Shown here: in pieces, positions 28,835 to 38,700 of the stretch
Layout of the letters: every line of letters begins with the position of its first letter
Position numbering within the stretch: position 1 is the stretch's first letter
DNA from: Ureibacillus aquaedulcis
GTDB taxonomy: Bacteria; Bacillota; Bacilli; Bacillales_A; Planococcaceae
DNA length: 64,000 nt
Assembly (NCBI RefSeq): GCF_030418165.1
Contig: NZ_JAUHTQ010000002.1
Span: 248,001-312,000 of the forward strand
Direction: 5' to 3'
The notes under the pieces: model-generated
Database searches by the model: none
The model's input: only the letters and a program-made list of their open reading frames with translations
What the model was told of the DNA's origin: nothing
Program-made: the position numbers and the translations under genes

Positions 28835-29476
28835 ATGAATACTAACGAAGCTTTTGACTATAAAAATTGGAAAGAAGAATTATGGAATGCCATTACTCAT
28901 GGAATTGGCCTATTTATAAGTATACCCACTTGCGTGATTTTAATCTTGCTGGCGGTTCAAAAAGGCAGTGCCATCCAAATTGTCTCCTATTCGGTATTTG
29001 GAGGATCGCTTGTCCTTTTATTCCTCATGTCAACTTTATTGCATAGTATGCCGGAAAAATATAAACGATTTTTTTCTATATTAGATCACTCATCAATTTA
29101 CATTCTGATTGCCGGAAGCTATACACCTTTTTTGCTAATTGCGATTGATGGGGCACTTGGAATTGTTTTGCTCAGCATTATCTGGACAATTGCTGTATTT
29201 GGCGTTGTTTTTAAATGTTTATTCATTCATAAATTTGAGACATTCTCATTAATTCTTTATATTGCCATGGGATGGCTAATCATTTTCGCCATTAAACCAC
29301 TCTATGAATTTTTGCAATTTGATGGATTTACAGTATTACTCTCAGGTGGATTACTATTTACTTTTGGAGCAGTCTTTTATGCTTGGCGAAAGCTTCCTTA
29401 TAATCATGCGATCTGGCATTTATTTGTTATTGGCGGATGTGCTTGCTTAGTTATATGCGTGGCGGTTTACCTGTAA
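28835..29476 (+). CDS. Hemolysin III/TrhA-family membrane protein
   Basis: A 213-residue PAQR-type membrane protein with seven hydrophobic segments. The family motifs NAITHGIG near residue 18, STLLHSM, LDHSSIYILIAGSYTPF and the late NHAIWHLFVIGG are all visible; the His residues of the last motif and the ILDHS motif are the proposed metal ligands. Bacillus relatives affect membrane fluidity homeostasis; the haemolysin name is historical. It is monocistronic. Confidence 0.9.
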   Translation: MNTNEAFDYKNWKEELWNAITHGIGLFISIPTCVILILLAVQKGSAIQIVSYSVFGGSLVLLFLMSTLLHSMPEKYKRFFSILDHSSIYILIAGSYTPFLLIAIDGALGIVLLSIIWTIAVFGVVFKCLFIHKFETFSLILYIAMGWLIIFAIKPLYEFLQFDGFTVLLSGGLLFTFGAVFYAWRKLPYNHAIWHLFVIGGCACLVICVAVYL

Positions 29477-29511
29477 AGAGGAATATTGTCAGAAAAAGTT
29501 TCTAATACAAT

Positions 29512-29543
29512 AAAAAACTCGAATACATTAATCGTACCCGAGA
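29512..29543 (-). terminator. Probable terminator after the thiolase gene
   Basis: A hairpin with CTCG/CGAG closing pairs and inner GTAC/GTAT pairing (two mismatches), followed by TTTTTTATT on the minus strand, eight bases after the thiolase stop. Confidence 0.6.
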
Positions 29544-29550
29544 TTTCATC

Positions 29551-30750
29551 TTAAAGATTATATTGTACATTTTCCACAATTGTTGCGATGCCTAATCCAC
29601 CAGCAATGCAGAGAGTGATTAACCCAAAACGTTTGTTGGAACGGACTAGCTCATGTATTAACTTTGTTGCGAGGATGGCACCTGTTGCTCCGATGGGGTG
29701 GCCCAATGCGATGGCTCCTCCATTTGGATTTACTTTCGCTTCGTCAATGCCGAGTTTTTCGATACATGCAATGGATTGTGCTGCAAATGCTTCATTTAAT
29801 TCAACTACATCAATATCATCAATAGATAGATTCACTTGTTTTAATGCTTTTTGTGTTGCATGGACCGGCCCCATCCCCATGTATAGCGGATCACATCCAA
29901 CAGCAGCCTGTGCAATCACACGAACCATTGGTGTCACCCCTAACTCATCCGCCTTTTCTTCACTCATGACCAGAAGTGCTGCTGCCCCATCATTTCGACC
30001 ACTGGAATTTCCGGCTGTAACAGTTCCACCGGTTTTAAAAACAGGCTTTAATTTCCCTAATGCCCCCAAAGTAGTCGTACGAGGATGTTCGTCCGTGTCA
30101 AATACAATTTCGCTTTTACGTGTTTTGATTGTGTAAGGTACGATTTCTTCTTTAAATTTTCCACTTTTAATGGCTGCTTCTGCTTTTTCCTGAGAAGATA
30201 GGGCAAAGGCATCTTGTTTTTCACGTGGAATATTGTATTTTTCTGCTATATTTTCGGCTGTATAGCCCATTGATAGATTACCGTATTCTTCATAGGGCTG
30301 CGAACCTGCTTGACTTGCTGTATTTGGGTCTTTAAGTTCCACATTTCCAGCTTTAGTGCCGAAACGAGTACCATTTACATAATAGGGTGCTGTGCTCATA
30401 GATTCAGCACCACCCGCAATAATGATTTCAGCATAACCACATTGGATTTGTTGGACAGCATTATTAACGGCCTGCAAACCCGAGCCGCATTGTCGATGCA
30501 CCGTATAACCAGGTATATGTAACGGGAAACCTGCACGTATCGATGCTACTCGTCCAATATTTGATATATCTGCAGTTTGTTTGGCTTGACCTAAAATGAT
30601 TTCATCCACTGCATTTTTATCAATTCCTGTCCGTTCTACTAATGCATCCAGAACAGTAGCTGCCAGATAATCTGCAGGTTCATCAATTAGTGAACCTCCT
30701 AATTTTCCAATTGCTAAACGTACGCCATCAACAATTACTACGTTCTTCAA
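29551..30750 (-). CDS. Thiolase (acetyl-CoA C-acyltransferase)
   Basis: A 399-residue thiolase. The acyl-acceptor Cys is in RQCGSGLQAV (about 88), and the catalytic His and Cys are in GGAIALGHPIGATGA and TLCIAGGLGIA. The TTG at 30750 is used because AAAGGAG lies 8 bases upstream; the frame extends to a GTG that overlaps this site. It is downstream of the two CoA-transferase genes. The sequence DTDEHPRTTTLGALGKLKP and GCDPLYMGMGP resemble PcaF-type 3-oxoadipyl-CoA thiolases as well as acetoacetyl-CoA thiolases, so the substrate is left open. Confidence 0.92.
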   Translation of the reverse strand: MKNVVIVDGVRLAIGKLGGSLIDEPADYLAATVLDALVERTGIDKNAVDEIILGQAKQTADISNIGRVASIRAGFPLHIPGYTVHRQCGSGLQAVNNAVQQIQCGYAEIIIAGGAESMSTAPYYVNGTRFGTKAGNVELKDPNTASQAGSQPYEEYGNLSMGYTAENIAEKYNIPREKQDAFALSSQEKAEAAIKSGKFKEEIVPYTIKTRKSEIVFDTDEHPRTTTLGALGKLKPVFKTGGTVTAGNSSGRNDGAAALLVMSEEKADELGVTPMVRVIAQAAVGCDPLYMGMGPVHATQKALKQVNLSIDDIDVVELNEAFAAQSIACIEKLGIDEAKVNPNGGAIALGHPIGATGAILATKLIHELVRSNKRFGLITLCIAGGLGIATIVENVQYNL

Positions 30751-30772
30751 CACAATCACTCCTTTAGGCCAA

Positions 30773-30907
30773 TTATTGGCGGGAATAAAATTTTATTTTT
30801 TCTTCGTCTGCTTCTATGTCAAACCCAAAACGTTTTGAACGGTAATCTGAGGTAAGCATTACAAGTTGATGGGGATGTAGAGTTGGTAAGTCTACTAAAA
30901 ATAACCT
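30773..30907 (-). pseudogene. Possible C-terminal gene remnant (44 codons open, unknown family)
   Basis: Between the CoA-transferase B gene and the thiolase gene the minus strand has a 44-codon open stretch, ending at a TAA at 30773-30775, with a coding-like composition (it ends DIEADEEKIKFYSRQ and contains HPHQLVMLTSDYRSKRFGF). It has no ribosome site or upstream start, and is preceded by an in-frame TAG. I do not recognise the family. It may be the tail of a lost gene of this operon, or chance. Confidence 0.3.
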
Positions 30908-30940
30908 CTAGTGATCTAATTACCTTCCTACCCTATTCAC

Positions 30941-31585
30941 CTATAGTGATTCTATAAAGTGAGCTTCGGTATTCTTCCTTACTTCTTCTAACGTTGCTCC
31001 AGGCATAAGTTCGACTAAGTGAAGCTTACCCTCGATTACTTCGAAAACAGCAAGTTCAGTTACTATCATATCGACTTGTCTAGTAGATGTAATTGGATAC
31101 GTACACTTTTCTACTAATTTACTTGACCCGTCCTTTGCGGTATGTGTCATGGTTACAATTACTTTCTTAGCCCCAACTAATAGATCCATCGCTCCGCCAA
31201 CGCCTATGATGTTCTTACCAGGAACCGCCCAATTAGCAATAACTCCTGTTGCGTCTACTTGCAGGGCACCTAATATCGCTACATCAACATGGCCTCCACG
31301 AATCATGGCAAAAGAATCAGCACTGTTAAAAAAAGATGCCCCAATCGCTTGACCTACCGGAATTTTGCCGGCATTTACAAGATTAGGATCTATATCTTCT
31401 TCTCCTACATCCGTTACTCCCAACAAGCCGTTCTCCGTATGAAAGTATATCTTGGGATCATCTATATATTGAGCTACAAGTGTTGGAATTCCGATCCCTA
31501 AATTTACAATACTTAAAGAAGGAATGGCAGAGGCTACTCTCCTAGCGATCATATGCTGAATTCCATTCTTGGCATTTGTTATCAC
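30941..31585 (-). CDS. 3-oxoacid CoA-transferase subunit B
   Basis: A 214-residue beta subunit of a family I CoA-transferase. The catalytic Glu is in the HTENGLLGV segment (about residue 51), and VNAGKIPVG, GGHVDVAILGALQVD and NWAVPG follow as in ScoB/PcaJ/AtoA proteins. It overlaps subunit A by 4 bases. It moves CoA from succinyl-CoA to a 3-oxoacid such as acetoacetate or 3-oxoadipate; which one cannot be told from motifs. Confidence 0.93.
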   Translation of the reverse strand: MITNAKNGIQHMIARRVASAIPSLSIVNLGIGIPTLVAQYIDDPKIYFHTENGLLGVTDVGEEDIDPNLVNAGKIPVGQAIGASFFNSADSFAMIRGGHVDVAILGALQVDATGVIANWAVPGKNIIGVGGAMDLLVGAKKVIVTMTHTAKDGSSKLVEKCTYPITSTRQVDMIVTELAVFEVIEGKLHLVELMPGATLEEVRKNTEAHFIESL

Positions 31586-32271
31586 CGTGCAACAACCCCC
31601 TCTTTTGTCAAAATCATTTCTGCTTTTACAATTGCATCCACGAATAGATGGGAAGTTGCGATTTCCTCCGGATCCAGCCCTCCGCCGTCAACAATTTCAT
31701 CTACTTCCACTACAACATAGTCTGCTGCTGTTGCCATTAATGCATTAAAATTTCGGGCTGTTTTATAATAGACCAGATTTCCTAATCGATCTGCTTTATG
31801 AGCACGAATTAACGCTACATTTCCTTTTATAGGTTTTTCCAATACATACACTTCGCCATCTATTTCACGCTGTTCTTTTCCGATTGCCAAGTCTGTTCCC
31901 ACAGCCGTTTTTGTATAAAAACCGCCAATACCTGCACCGCCTGCCCGTATAGCTTCAGCTAATGTACCTTGCGGCAGAAGCTGTAGTTCCAACTCACCAT
32001 TTTGATATTTTTCTCCCACATCACGATTACTCGTAAAATAGGAACCTATTGCTTTTTTAATTTTATTTTGGTTCAGAAGAATCCCTAGCCCTTTCCCTGA
32101 TTCTCCTAAATTATTGCTTACAATCGTTAAATTTTTTACGTCTTTTTTTGTGAGTTCTTCAATCAATGTAAGTGGCGCACCAATTAGCCCAAATCCTCCT
32201 ACTAATATTGTGTCACCGTCTTTAATTGGTTCCAACGCTTCACTCATCGACGATTTTATTTTATCCACCAT
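31582..32271 (-). CDS. 3-oxoacid CoA-transferase subunit A
   Basis: A 229-residue alpha subunit of the same CoA-transferase. The CoA-binding glycine motif VGGFGLIGAP (about 25-34), NNLGESGKG, LLPQGTLAEAIRAGGAGIGGFYTKT and the KADRLGNLVY segment are typical of ScoA/PcaI/AtoD. It is first of the operon (A, B, thiolase). The divergent IclR-type regulator and a palindrome in the shared promoter region suggest local control. Confidence 0.93.
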   Translation of the reverse strand: MVDKIKSSMSEALEPIKDGDTILVGGFGLIGAPLTLIEELTKKDVKNLTIVSNNLGESGKGLGILLNQNKIKKAIGSYFTSNRDVGEKYQNGELELQLLPQGTLAEAIRAGGAGIGGFYTKTAVGTDLAIGKEQREIDGEVYVLEKPIKGNVALIRAHKADRLGNLVYYKTARNFNALMATAADYVVVEVDEIVDGGGLDPEEIATSHLFVDAIVKAEMILTKEGVVAR

Positions 32272-32404
32272 TTTTCAGCTCCCCTAACTCGCACTATACT
32301 TTCAATGAATCACTTAGCTCAAACTAACTTTTGGAATGAGAGCGCATTCAATTCTAGATATTCAAAAATCATAAAGTAATGTTTTCATTGCTAAATACGA
32401 ATAG

Positions 32405-32429
32405 CTGATGTACACTATTCGTACATCAG
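32405..32429. promoter_or_regulatory. Candidate operator palindrome for the divergent IclR regulator
   Basis: A perfect 9-bp inverted repeat, CTGATGTAC (32405-32413) and GTACATCAG (32421-32429), separated by 7 bases, in the region between the regulator and CoA-transferase genes. A second, shorter GTAC-N7-GTAC pair overlaps the right side (about 32427-32443), giving an array of GTAC half sites. Placement fits an IclR-family binding site; this is inference. Confidence 0.6.
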
Positions 32430-32472
32430 TACGTTATATGTACAATTTTATATTAACTAAGAGGTGTTCAAA

Positions 32473-33270
32473 TTGTCAATTGAATTTTTTGATAATTTCA
32501 AAAATAGTAAGGACTATGTACAATCACTAGATAGAGGATTACAAGTATTGCAATCCTTTACAACCGAAAACCAACTTTTAAGCGTTTCCGAAGTTGCCTC
32601 AATAACTGGATTAAGCAGGCCTACCGCAAGAAGAATTTTGCTCACTTTAGAATATTTGGGCTTTGTTTTTGCAAACCATGGAAAATACGCATTAACCCCA
32701 AAGATTGTTACTTTGAGTAATGCATATTTATCGGCACAATCTTCTTCATGGCAATTTGCCATCCCTTTCATGCAAAACTTTGCGAATACAACTGGTGAAT
32801 CAAGTTCTATTTCCATTCTCGATGGTGATAAAATCATTTACGTTGCCCGGGTTTCAAAAAAACGTATTATGTCCATTAATCTGGATATTGGTTCCCAATT
32901 ACCGGCATTTGCAACTTCCATGGGACAAGTTCTCCTTGCCCATTTACCAGAGGGAGAATTACGAGAGATTCTAAAGGATTTGAATTTAGTGAAGTTTACG
33001 GAAAATACGGTAGAGAGTAAAGAAGAGTTAATCACTATCTTGAAGGATGTACAAGAAAAGGGATGGGCCGGGGTTGATCAACAGTTTGAAAATGGATTAC
33101 GTTCTATAGCTGTTCCCATAATTAATCAACAAGGCAAGGTTGTTGCTGCCATCAATTGTTCCGTACATGCCGGCCGTGTTTCAACAGAGGAACTTCGAAA
33201 TAATTTCTTGCCGTTATTGAAAGAAACATCAAGAAAAATTGGCGACTTATGTCCGATTCGAAGTTATTAG
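32473..33270 (+). CDS. IclR-family regulator, PcaR/PobR-like
   Basis: A 265-residue regulator with an N-terminal winged helix (about 10-75; SEVASITGLSRPTARRILLTL) and a C-terminal effector-binding domain (about 85-260). The pattern RRILLTLEYLGFV, then LSNAYLSAQS, TGESSSISILDGD and IVYVAR-like IIYVARV is that of the PcaR/PobR/PcaU subgroup, which controls protocatechuate/beta-ketoadipate genes. The TTG at 32473 is used, six bases after GAGGTG; a GTG at 32464 overlaps that site. It is divergent from the CoA-transferase/thiolase operon, its likely target. Confidence 0.88.
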   Translation: MSIEFFDNFKNSKDYVQSLDRGLQVLQSFTTENQLLSVSEVASITGLSRPTARRILLTLEYLGFVFANHGKYALTPKIVTLSNAYLSAQSSSWQFAIPFMQNFANTTGESSSISILDGDKIIYVARVSKKRIMSINLDIGSQLPAFATSMGQVLLAHLPEGELREILKDLNLVKFTENTVESKEELITILKDVQEKGWAGVDQQFENGLRSIAVPIINQQGKVVAAINCSVHAGRVSTEELRNNFLPLLKETSRKIGDLCPIRSY

Positions 33271-33275
33271 CAGAT

Positions 33276-33317
33276 AAAGATAAGCTAGATTCCTTCTTAA
33301 GGATCTAGCTTATCTTT
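33276..33317 (+). terminator. Terminator after the IclR gene
   Basis: A very long hairpin: AAAGATAAGCTAGA pairs with TCTAGCTTATCTTT, with a bulge and an inner TCCTT/AAGGA stem, starting 5 bases after the stop. The T-run is short (TTTT). Confidence 0.8.
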
Positions 33318-33407
33318 TATATTCACGATTTTCCCTTCCGCTTTTCGATATAAAATTATAAAACTCCTTTGAAGGTTTTGATATAGTTTTCGATTGATTT
33401 AGGGTAG

Positions 33408-34307
33408 TTAAACCTCGAAATATTCCAGGAACTTTCTTATTAATCTCGATTGGCTGCGAATTTTTGAGTAAATGCCGCCGAAAGATAGGTTGAAATTAAG
33501 TGGATATCCAGTGAGGGGAATAGAGACAATCCGACCACCTTCCAAGTAGGGATCATCTATTAACATCAAACTTGAAAACAAACTAATGCCCACCCCTTCC
33601 GATACAGCCTTCTTGATTACCTCCGAGTTCGTTGATTTAAAAATCACATTTAAAGGTCCGTATTTTTTTTCGAAATCTTCCATTAAACTCTTGTAGAAGT
33701 TTTTCCCATAGATAACAAATGGGTATTCTTTAATCTCCTTTAATTCAAGTTCTTTACTAAAAGCTAATGCAGAATCTTTGGGGACAATCACATTGAATGT
33801 GCCATTGGAATGCAATGAATGAAAGGCAATATGTTCAGCTAATTTTTGCTCGACTGAACTAAAAAGAGCAATTAATCCCAAGTCCGCTCTATCTTGATGC
33901 ACCTCCTCTATCACATCTCTATTATCCATTTCAATGATCGTTACTTTTATTTGTGGAAAATCCTTATTAAATTTCGATAGTGCTTTCGGTAAATAAGTCA
34001 TAAATATACTAGGTACTGTAGCAATTTTCAGCTCTCCATTATAGGAAGATGTTAAAGATTGTATTTCCTCTTTTAGTTCATCAGTTTTTTTTAATACTTC
34101 AAGGACCTTTGCGATGATCACTTTGCCTTCATTTGTAGGAATCGTACCGTTTCGGGATCTTTTAAATAACAAAACTCCAAATTCTTTTTCCAATAAAGAA
34201 ATCGATTGGCTGATCGCTGATTGAGTGACATGCAGATTTTTGGCGGCAATTGACATGGATTTTGTTTCAACAATTTCTTTTAAGTATTCCAGTTGTTCAA
34301 AATTCAT
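33408..34307 (-). CDS. LysR-family transcriptional regulator
   Basis: A 299-residue LysR-type regulator. The N-terminal helix-turn-helix (about 1-62) includes SIAAKNLHVTQSAISQSISL and EKEFGVLLFKRS. The rest (about 90-295) is the LysR effector domain, with LKIATVPSIFMTYLP at its start and a SEGVGISLF motif near 240. It is divergently transcribed from the MFS gene, whose expression it probably controls. The effector is unknown. Confidence 0.92.
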   Translation of the reverse strand: MNFEQLEYLKEIVETKSMSIAAKNLHVTQSAISQSISLLEKEFGVLLFKRSRNGTIPTNEGKVIIAKVLEVLKKTDELKEEIQSLTSSYNGELKIATVPSIFMTYLPKALSKFNKDFPQIKVTIIEMDNRDVIEEVHQDRADLGLIALFSSVEQKLAEHIAFHSLHSNGTFNVIVPKDSALAFSKELELKEIKEYPFVIYGKNFYKSLMEDFEKKYGPLNVIFKSTNSEVIKKAVSEGVGISLFSSLMLIDDPYLEGGRIVSIPLTGYPLNFNLSFGGIYSKIRSQSRLIRKFLEYFEV

Positions 34308-34442
34308 AGTTATCTCCCATATATTATTTTAACTAATATTAATATTAATAATTGTAATTATACATTAAAGTTATTTAACTATATAATCAATAAGGTTCTA
34401 CAATGGACAGGATTTTTTAAAGGAAAGAAGAGAAGAAGTAAA

Positions 34443-35660
34443 ATGAGAGAGAAAATATGGACTAAAGATTTTATTTTTGTGTGTTTAAGCAATTTTTTTG
34501 TATCCCTAAACTTTTATATCCTTGCAACAGCCTTCCCCTTATATGTAAAAGACATATTAAACGGGAATGCCCAACAGATGGGATTGGCCATTACCATCTA
34601 TTCTCTGGGAATCGTACTTATAAGGCCTTTCTCCGGACAATGGGTTGATCGCTTCGGAAATAAGAAGATGGCTTTGGTGGGTCTAGGCATTTTCCTGATC
34701 GCATCTATCAGTTACTTTGGGGCAATGGGAATCGTACTATTCTTGGTTATCCGCTTCATTCACGGCATGGGCTATGCACTTGCTTCAACAGCAACAAACA
34801 CGATTGCATCCTCACTTATCCCTATTTCGAGACAAGGCGAGGGCGTTGGATATTTCAGTATGTTTATGAGCCTTGCAATGGTTATTGGACCCGCATTTGG
34901 GCTTTTTTTATGGCAAGATAAAAACATCACTGTATTACTGTTATCTGCATGTATTATTTCAATACTCTCCCTCCTGTTTGCCATTGCATTAAAAGCATCG
35001 CAACAAAAACAGAATACTGCTGAAATCGTTCGAACTACAAAGCCAACTAAAAAGAAAATGCATTTCAGTGATTTTATTGAACTAAAAGCTCTACCAATTG
35101 CATTACTGGCATTTTTACTTGCTTTTTCTTATAGCTCGTTATCTGGATTTTTGGCCTCTTTTACTGCCGAAATCAATCAAACTCAAGTGGCAAGTCTATT
35201 TTTTGTTGTGTTTGCCTTGATGATTGTCGTGTTTCGTCCAATCGTCGGTAAAGCATTTGATAAATATAAAGAACATTATTTATATTATCCTTCTATTTTA
35301 CTGTTTGGCGTCGGTTTACTCACTTTAAGCCAATCACATTCCGGTAAGATGGTTTTGTTTTCCGCATTGCTTATGGGAATTGGATACGGAGCTTTATTTT
35401 CATGTTTCCAAGCACTGACTGTTAAGCTTTCCCCGATTCACAGAAGAGGAATTGCAACGGCCACTTTCCTATTGTTTTTTGATTTGGGCTATGGCGTAGG
35501 TTCCTACTTTATGGGACTCATCGCTTCCTTCATAAATTACAGCACGATGTATGCTATCGCAGGCATAATTACCTTTATGTCGGTTGTCTTATATTATTTG
35601 TTCCATCATCGACCACAAGCCAAGCAGTCCATCCAAAAGCAAGACCAGCACGCAATCTAA
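34443..35660 (+). CDS. MFS transporter
   Basis: A 405-residue major facilitator superfamily protein with about 12 hydrophobic segments in two halves joined by a charged loop (about 190-215). The loop 2-3 motif is QWVDRFGNKKMALVG (about 64-78). The start is ATG 34443 (MREKIWTKDF); the open frame extends 50 codons further upstream, but that stretch covers the promoter region shared with the LysR gene and has no transporter features. Probably an efflux-type carrier; substrate unknown. Confidence 0.9.
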   Translation: MREKIWTKDFIFVCLSNFFVSLNFYILATAFPLYVKDILNGNAQQMGLAITIYSLGIVLIRPFSGQWVDRFGNKKMALVGLGIFLIASISYFGAMGIVLFLVIRFIHGMGYALASTATNTIASSLIPISRQGEGVGYFSMFMSLAMVIGPAFGLFLWQDKNITVLLLSACIISILSLLFAIALKASQQKQNTAEIVRTTKPTKKKMHFSDFIELKALPIALLAFLLAFSYSSLSGFLASFTAEINQTQVASLFFVVFALMIVVFRPIVGKAFDKYKEHYLYYPSILLFGVGLLTLSQSHSGKMVLFSALLMGIGYGALFSCFQALTVKLSPIHRRGIATATFLLFFDLGYGVGSYFMGLIASFINYSTMYAIAGIITFMSVVLYYLFHHRPQAKQSIQKQDQHAI

Positions 35661-35678
35661 TAATAGATGCAAAAAACG

Positions 35679-35725
35679 AAAGCCTATTACTTATGGTAAT
35701 CTTTACAATAAGTAACAGGCTTTTT
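35679..35725 (+). terminator. Terminator after the MFS gene
   Basis: A stem of AAGCCTATTACTTAT with ATAAGTAACAGGCTT (one mismatch) and a loop of about 12 bases, followed by TTTTT. Confidence 0.88.
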
Positions 35726-35782
35726 CTATCGTATACAATTAAGCAAGGTTTAAAACATGGTTAATATACAACACTAACACCA

Positions 35783-38700
35783 TTATTTCACTTTTTCGAA
35801 TGCTTCCTGCATGATATAGTAGGATTCTTTCAGTCGTTCACTGTATTCTGGCTCATTCCATGTGTCCCAGCTATAAGGAAGAAGAGACAATTGTCTATCA
35901 CTCATACCTGGTATGCTTCCTGTGATTTCCCCATCATTTTCAAATACAACACCTATAGAAATATTCCGAACTTTTACAGACGCTGACATGCCATCATTTT
36001 GCAAATCACCGATAAATTCCCTTTGACTTGGATCTCTAGCTTGTAAAAGGAGCCATGGGATGCGCAACTCCAGTAGATCCTCCGCCCACATATAATCTGC
36101 AAGTGAATCATACTTTTCTGACTCAGGATTACCATTTCCTTCTCGAAGTTTCCCTGCCTCATATGTGCTAAGAGGGATAAGCTCTCCTGTATTTGGAATT
36201 TCAAGCTCACTGCTAAGCACATAGTTAATTTGACGAAACTTCCCACTGTTTTTGGTTGGAAGCGGCGGCGCCGGTTTCAACATGTTTAGACCCTGCTGTC
36301 CATACATAAAAGTAAATAGATCATAATAAGGATCTATCAAAATTCGGGAATCTGCTTCATTCCGGCTAACCGTTGCCATGAAATCAACACCGTTATTAAG
36401 CGCAAGATTTCCCCATTTCTCAATTTTAGTATTTCCTTGATCAGCCATTACATCAAAAAGGATATGGGGTGTATTCTCTTTTATTCCTTCGCCTTCTATT
36501 TTTAGATAGAGATATTTCTCATCAAAATCTACTGAAAGAGCTGTATCTTCTTCATATAGCGGTTCTGAATCCCAATCGTTTGCATCTCCGTCCACTTTAA
36601 TCTTGAATCGGTCAAAACTTAGTAAACCAAATTGCTGTTCATTAGTCTGGGCGTTCGACCAATATGGACGGCGGTCCGGGTTATCATAGTCCAACGTATT
36701 CCACGTTCGCTTGAACCATTCATCTTGCCATGTAAAGATTAAGCCTCCCATCAAATTTTCCGCTAAAATATCCTCAAACAAGCTTTTCAGCGCCTCACCT
36801 TGGTCATTTTCACTCATAAACCCTTGATTCCAGCCATAAGGATTTTCATGAGTTAGCCCTCGTGAAGAAGGAATTCCAAATTCCGCTATTAGAACTGGTA
36901 GGCGGTGTGCTTCGTGCAGGGCAGACAAATAACCAGCGTAACTGTTTTTATTGCCTCTATGGTCCACATAATTTAATAATTTTTGATCGTAATTCAAGAA
37001 GTCCGGATAATATGGGTATGCGTGATAGGAAGCAAACTGCCCCGTTTTTTCTGCTTCTCCCTTTAGGTAAATGACGTTCGGATTAATACTGACCAGGTCC
37101 TCATCTCTATCCGGCTCGGACGGATGTTCAAGTAAATCCGTTGTTACCCAATTGGTAAAGCTGATTGGTCTGATCCAGCCATAACGATTGAATTCATAAT
37201 TCAACATATAATCCATCTGCTCGGCCATCCAATGCTCGAATGGTGGGGCGTCTTTTGTATAAACAAATTCTCCGTTATAATCACTTATTCCTTGATGTTT
37301 TTCGTTTGTTCCCTGAACCATATGAGGATACCACTCAATACCAATAATCCAGCCTGCAATATACTCGGATACATCTGCATTATAAACTCCGGACGCGTGT
37401 CCAGCCCTTTCCTCCAAGGTTGCATTTCCATGTATAATATCCACAACTGATTGGATCTCGTGCTGGAAATCTTTTAGTGTCTCTTCATCATAAGCATCCA
37501 GGGTTTCTTCAAGTCCTTCCTCATTGATCCATGTTCCATGCAAGATATACAACTTTTGATCACTGGATTCATTAAACCGTTTCAACGCATTATAGAATCC
37601 AGGAGGATGAATGGTATAAACACGAATCATGTTTGCATTCATATCGGCTATGGATTCGAACCAACGATAGTATTCGTCTTCAGTAATCGCAGCTTCACCT
37701 GGAAAAGCACCTGGTTTACCCATTCCAAGGTTAATCCCTTTAATGGTAATCGGCTGCCACTTTCCTTCAATTTTTACCTCTATTTTATTTTCTTTGATCC
37801 TTGAGGTATATTGCAGTCCTTGCTCTTGCCCCTTTGTTGGCGCAGCTGAATCCATCGCTTCATAGCCATCCAGGAGTTTCTTCATCATTGGAAAGTATAC
37901 GGACCAATAAAATGCTGTTTCATCATTCTGTTTAAGGAATTTATACACCGTCGGCAAGCTTTTTACCTGGTAGAAAGGCGGTAAATTGTTTACATCATTG
38001 TAATCTCCTGCAAAATAGTAGCTCTTTGATTGGTCGTGAGATTGTTCAACTACTGCAGCAAATTGTTCTGGTATACCCAGATTCTTTAGCTTCTCTTGCC
38101 CTTCGTTCGTCAAAGACCATTTATAGTTAGCCAATGCCACCGCCCCATTTGTCGGAGTCACAATATCAAACCAATAGCTATACTCTGGACTATCCATCAA
38201 ATCAAATTTTTGCTGTCCCTGTTCTGTAAAAGCTAGCTGGATCCCTTCGTCTTTCACATGCTTGTTTAGTTCGAGTACTTCTACTTGGGAAGTCAAATCA
38301 TTTACAAGCAAAAAACCTGCCCCCTTATACGACCAGTTTTCACCGTATTCCTCTTTCACCCACTGAGGAAGTTCAATGCTTGATAAGCTAAGGTCGGAGA
38401 AGTATCTTCCTATCCATCCATCCCAATTTAGGCCTAAATAATTGGTGACAGATTCCCTTACTTCGCTATAAGTAGGTGATGCAAAAGTATTATATTCAGC
38501 AATCAGAAGACTCTTTTCATCCGAGGATAGACGTTGGGCTATGGCGTTCCATTCTTCTTGTTCCAAACCGCCATAGATTTTTTCCGATCTTGTGCCCTGG
38601 ACTTCATTCTCATTCAATAAATCATCTTCGTAAACGCCGTACGTATCAGCTAAATAAATTACATCGTAGTCGTTGTAATTGTCCGGTAAAGAGCCAACTG

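Noticed and set aside
34293-34442. 50-codon N-terminal extension of the MFS protein
   Set aside because: It covers the divergent promoter region, is very rich in Asn/Ile/Tyr, and has no transporter feature; ATG 34443 fits the family.
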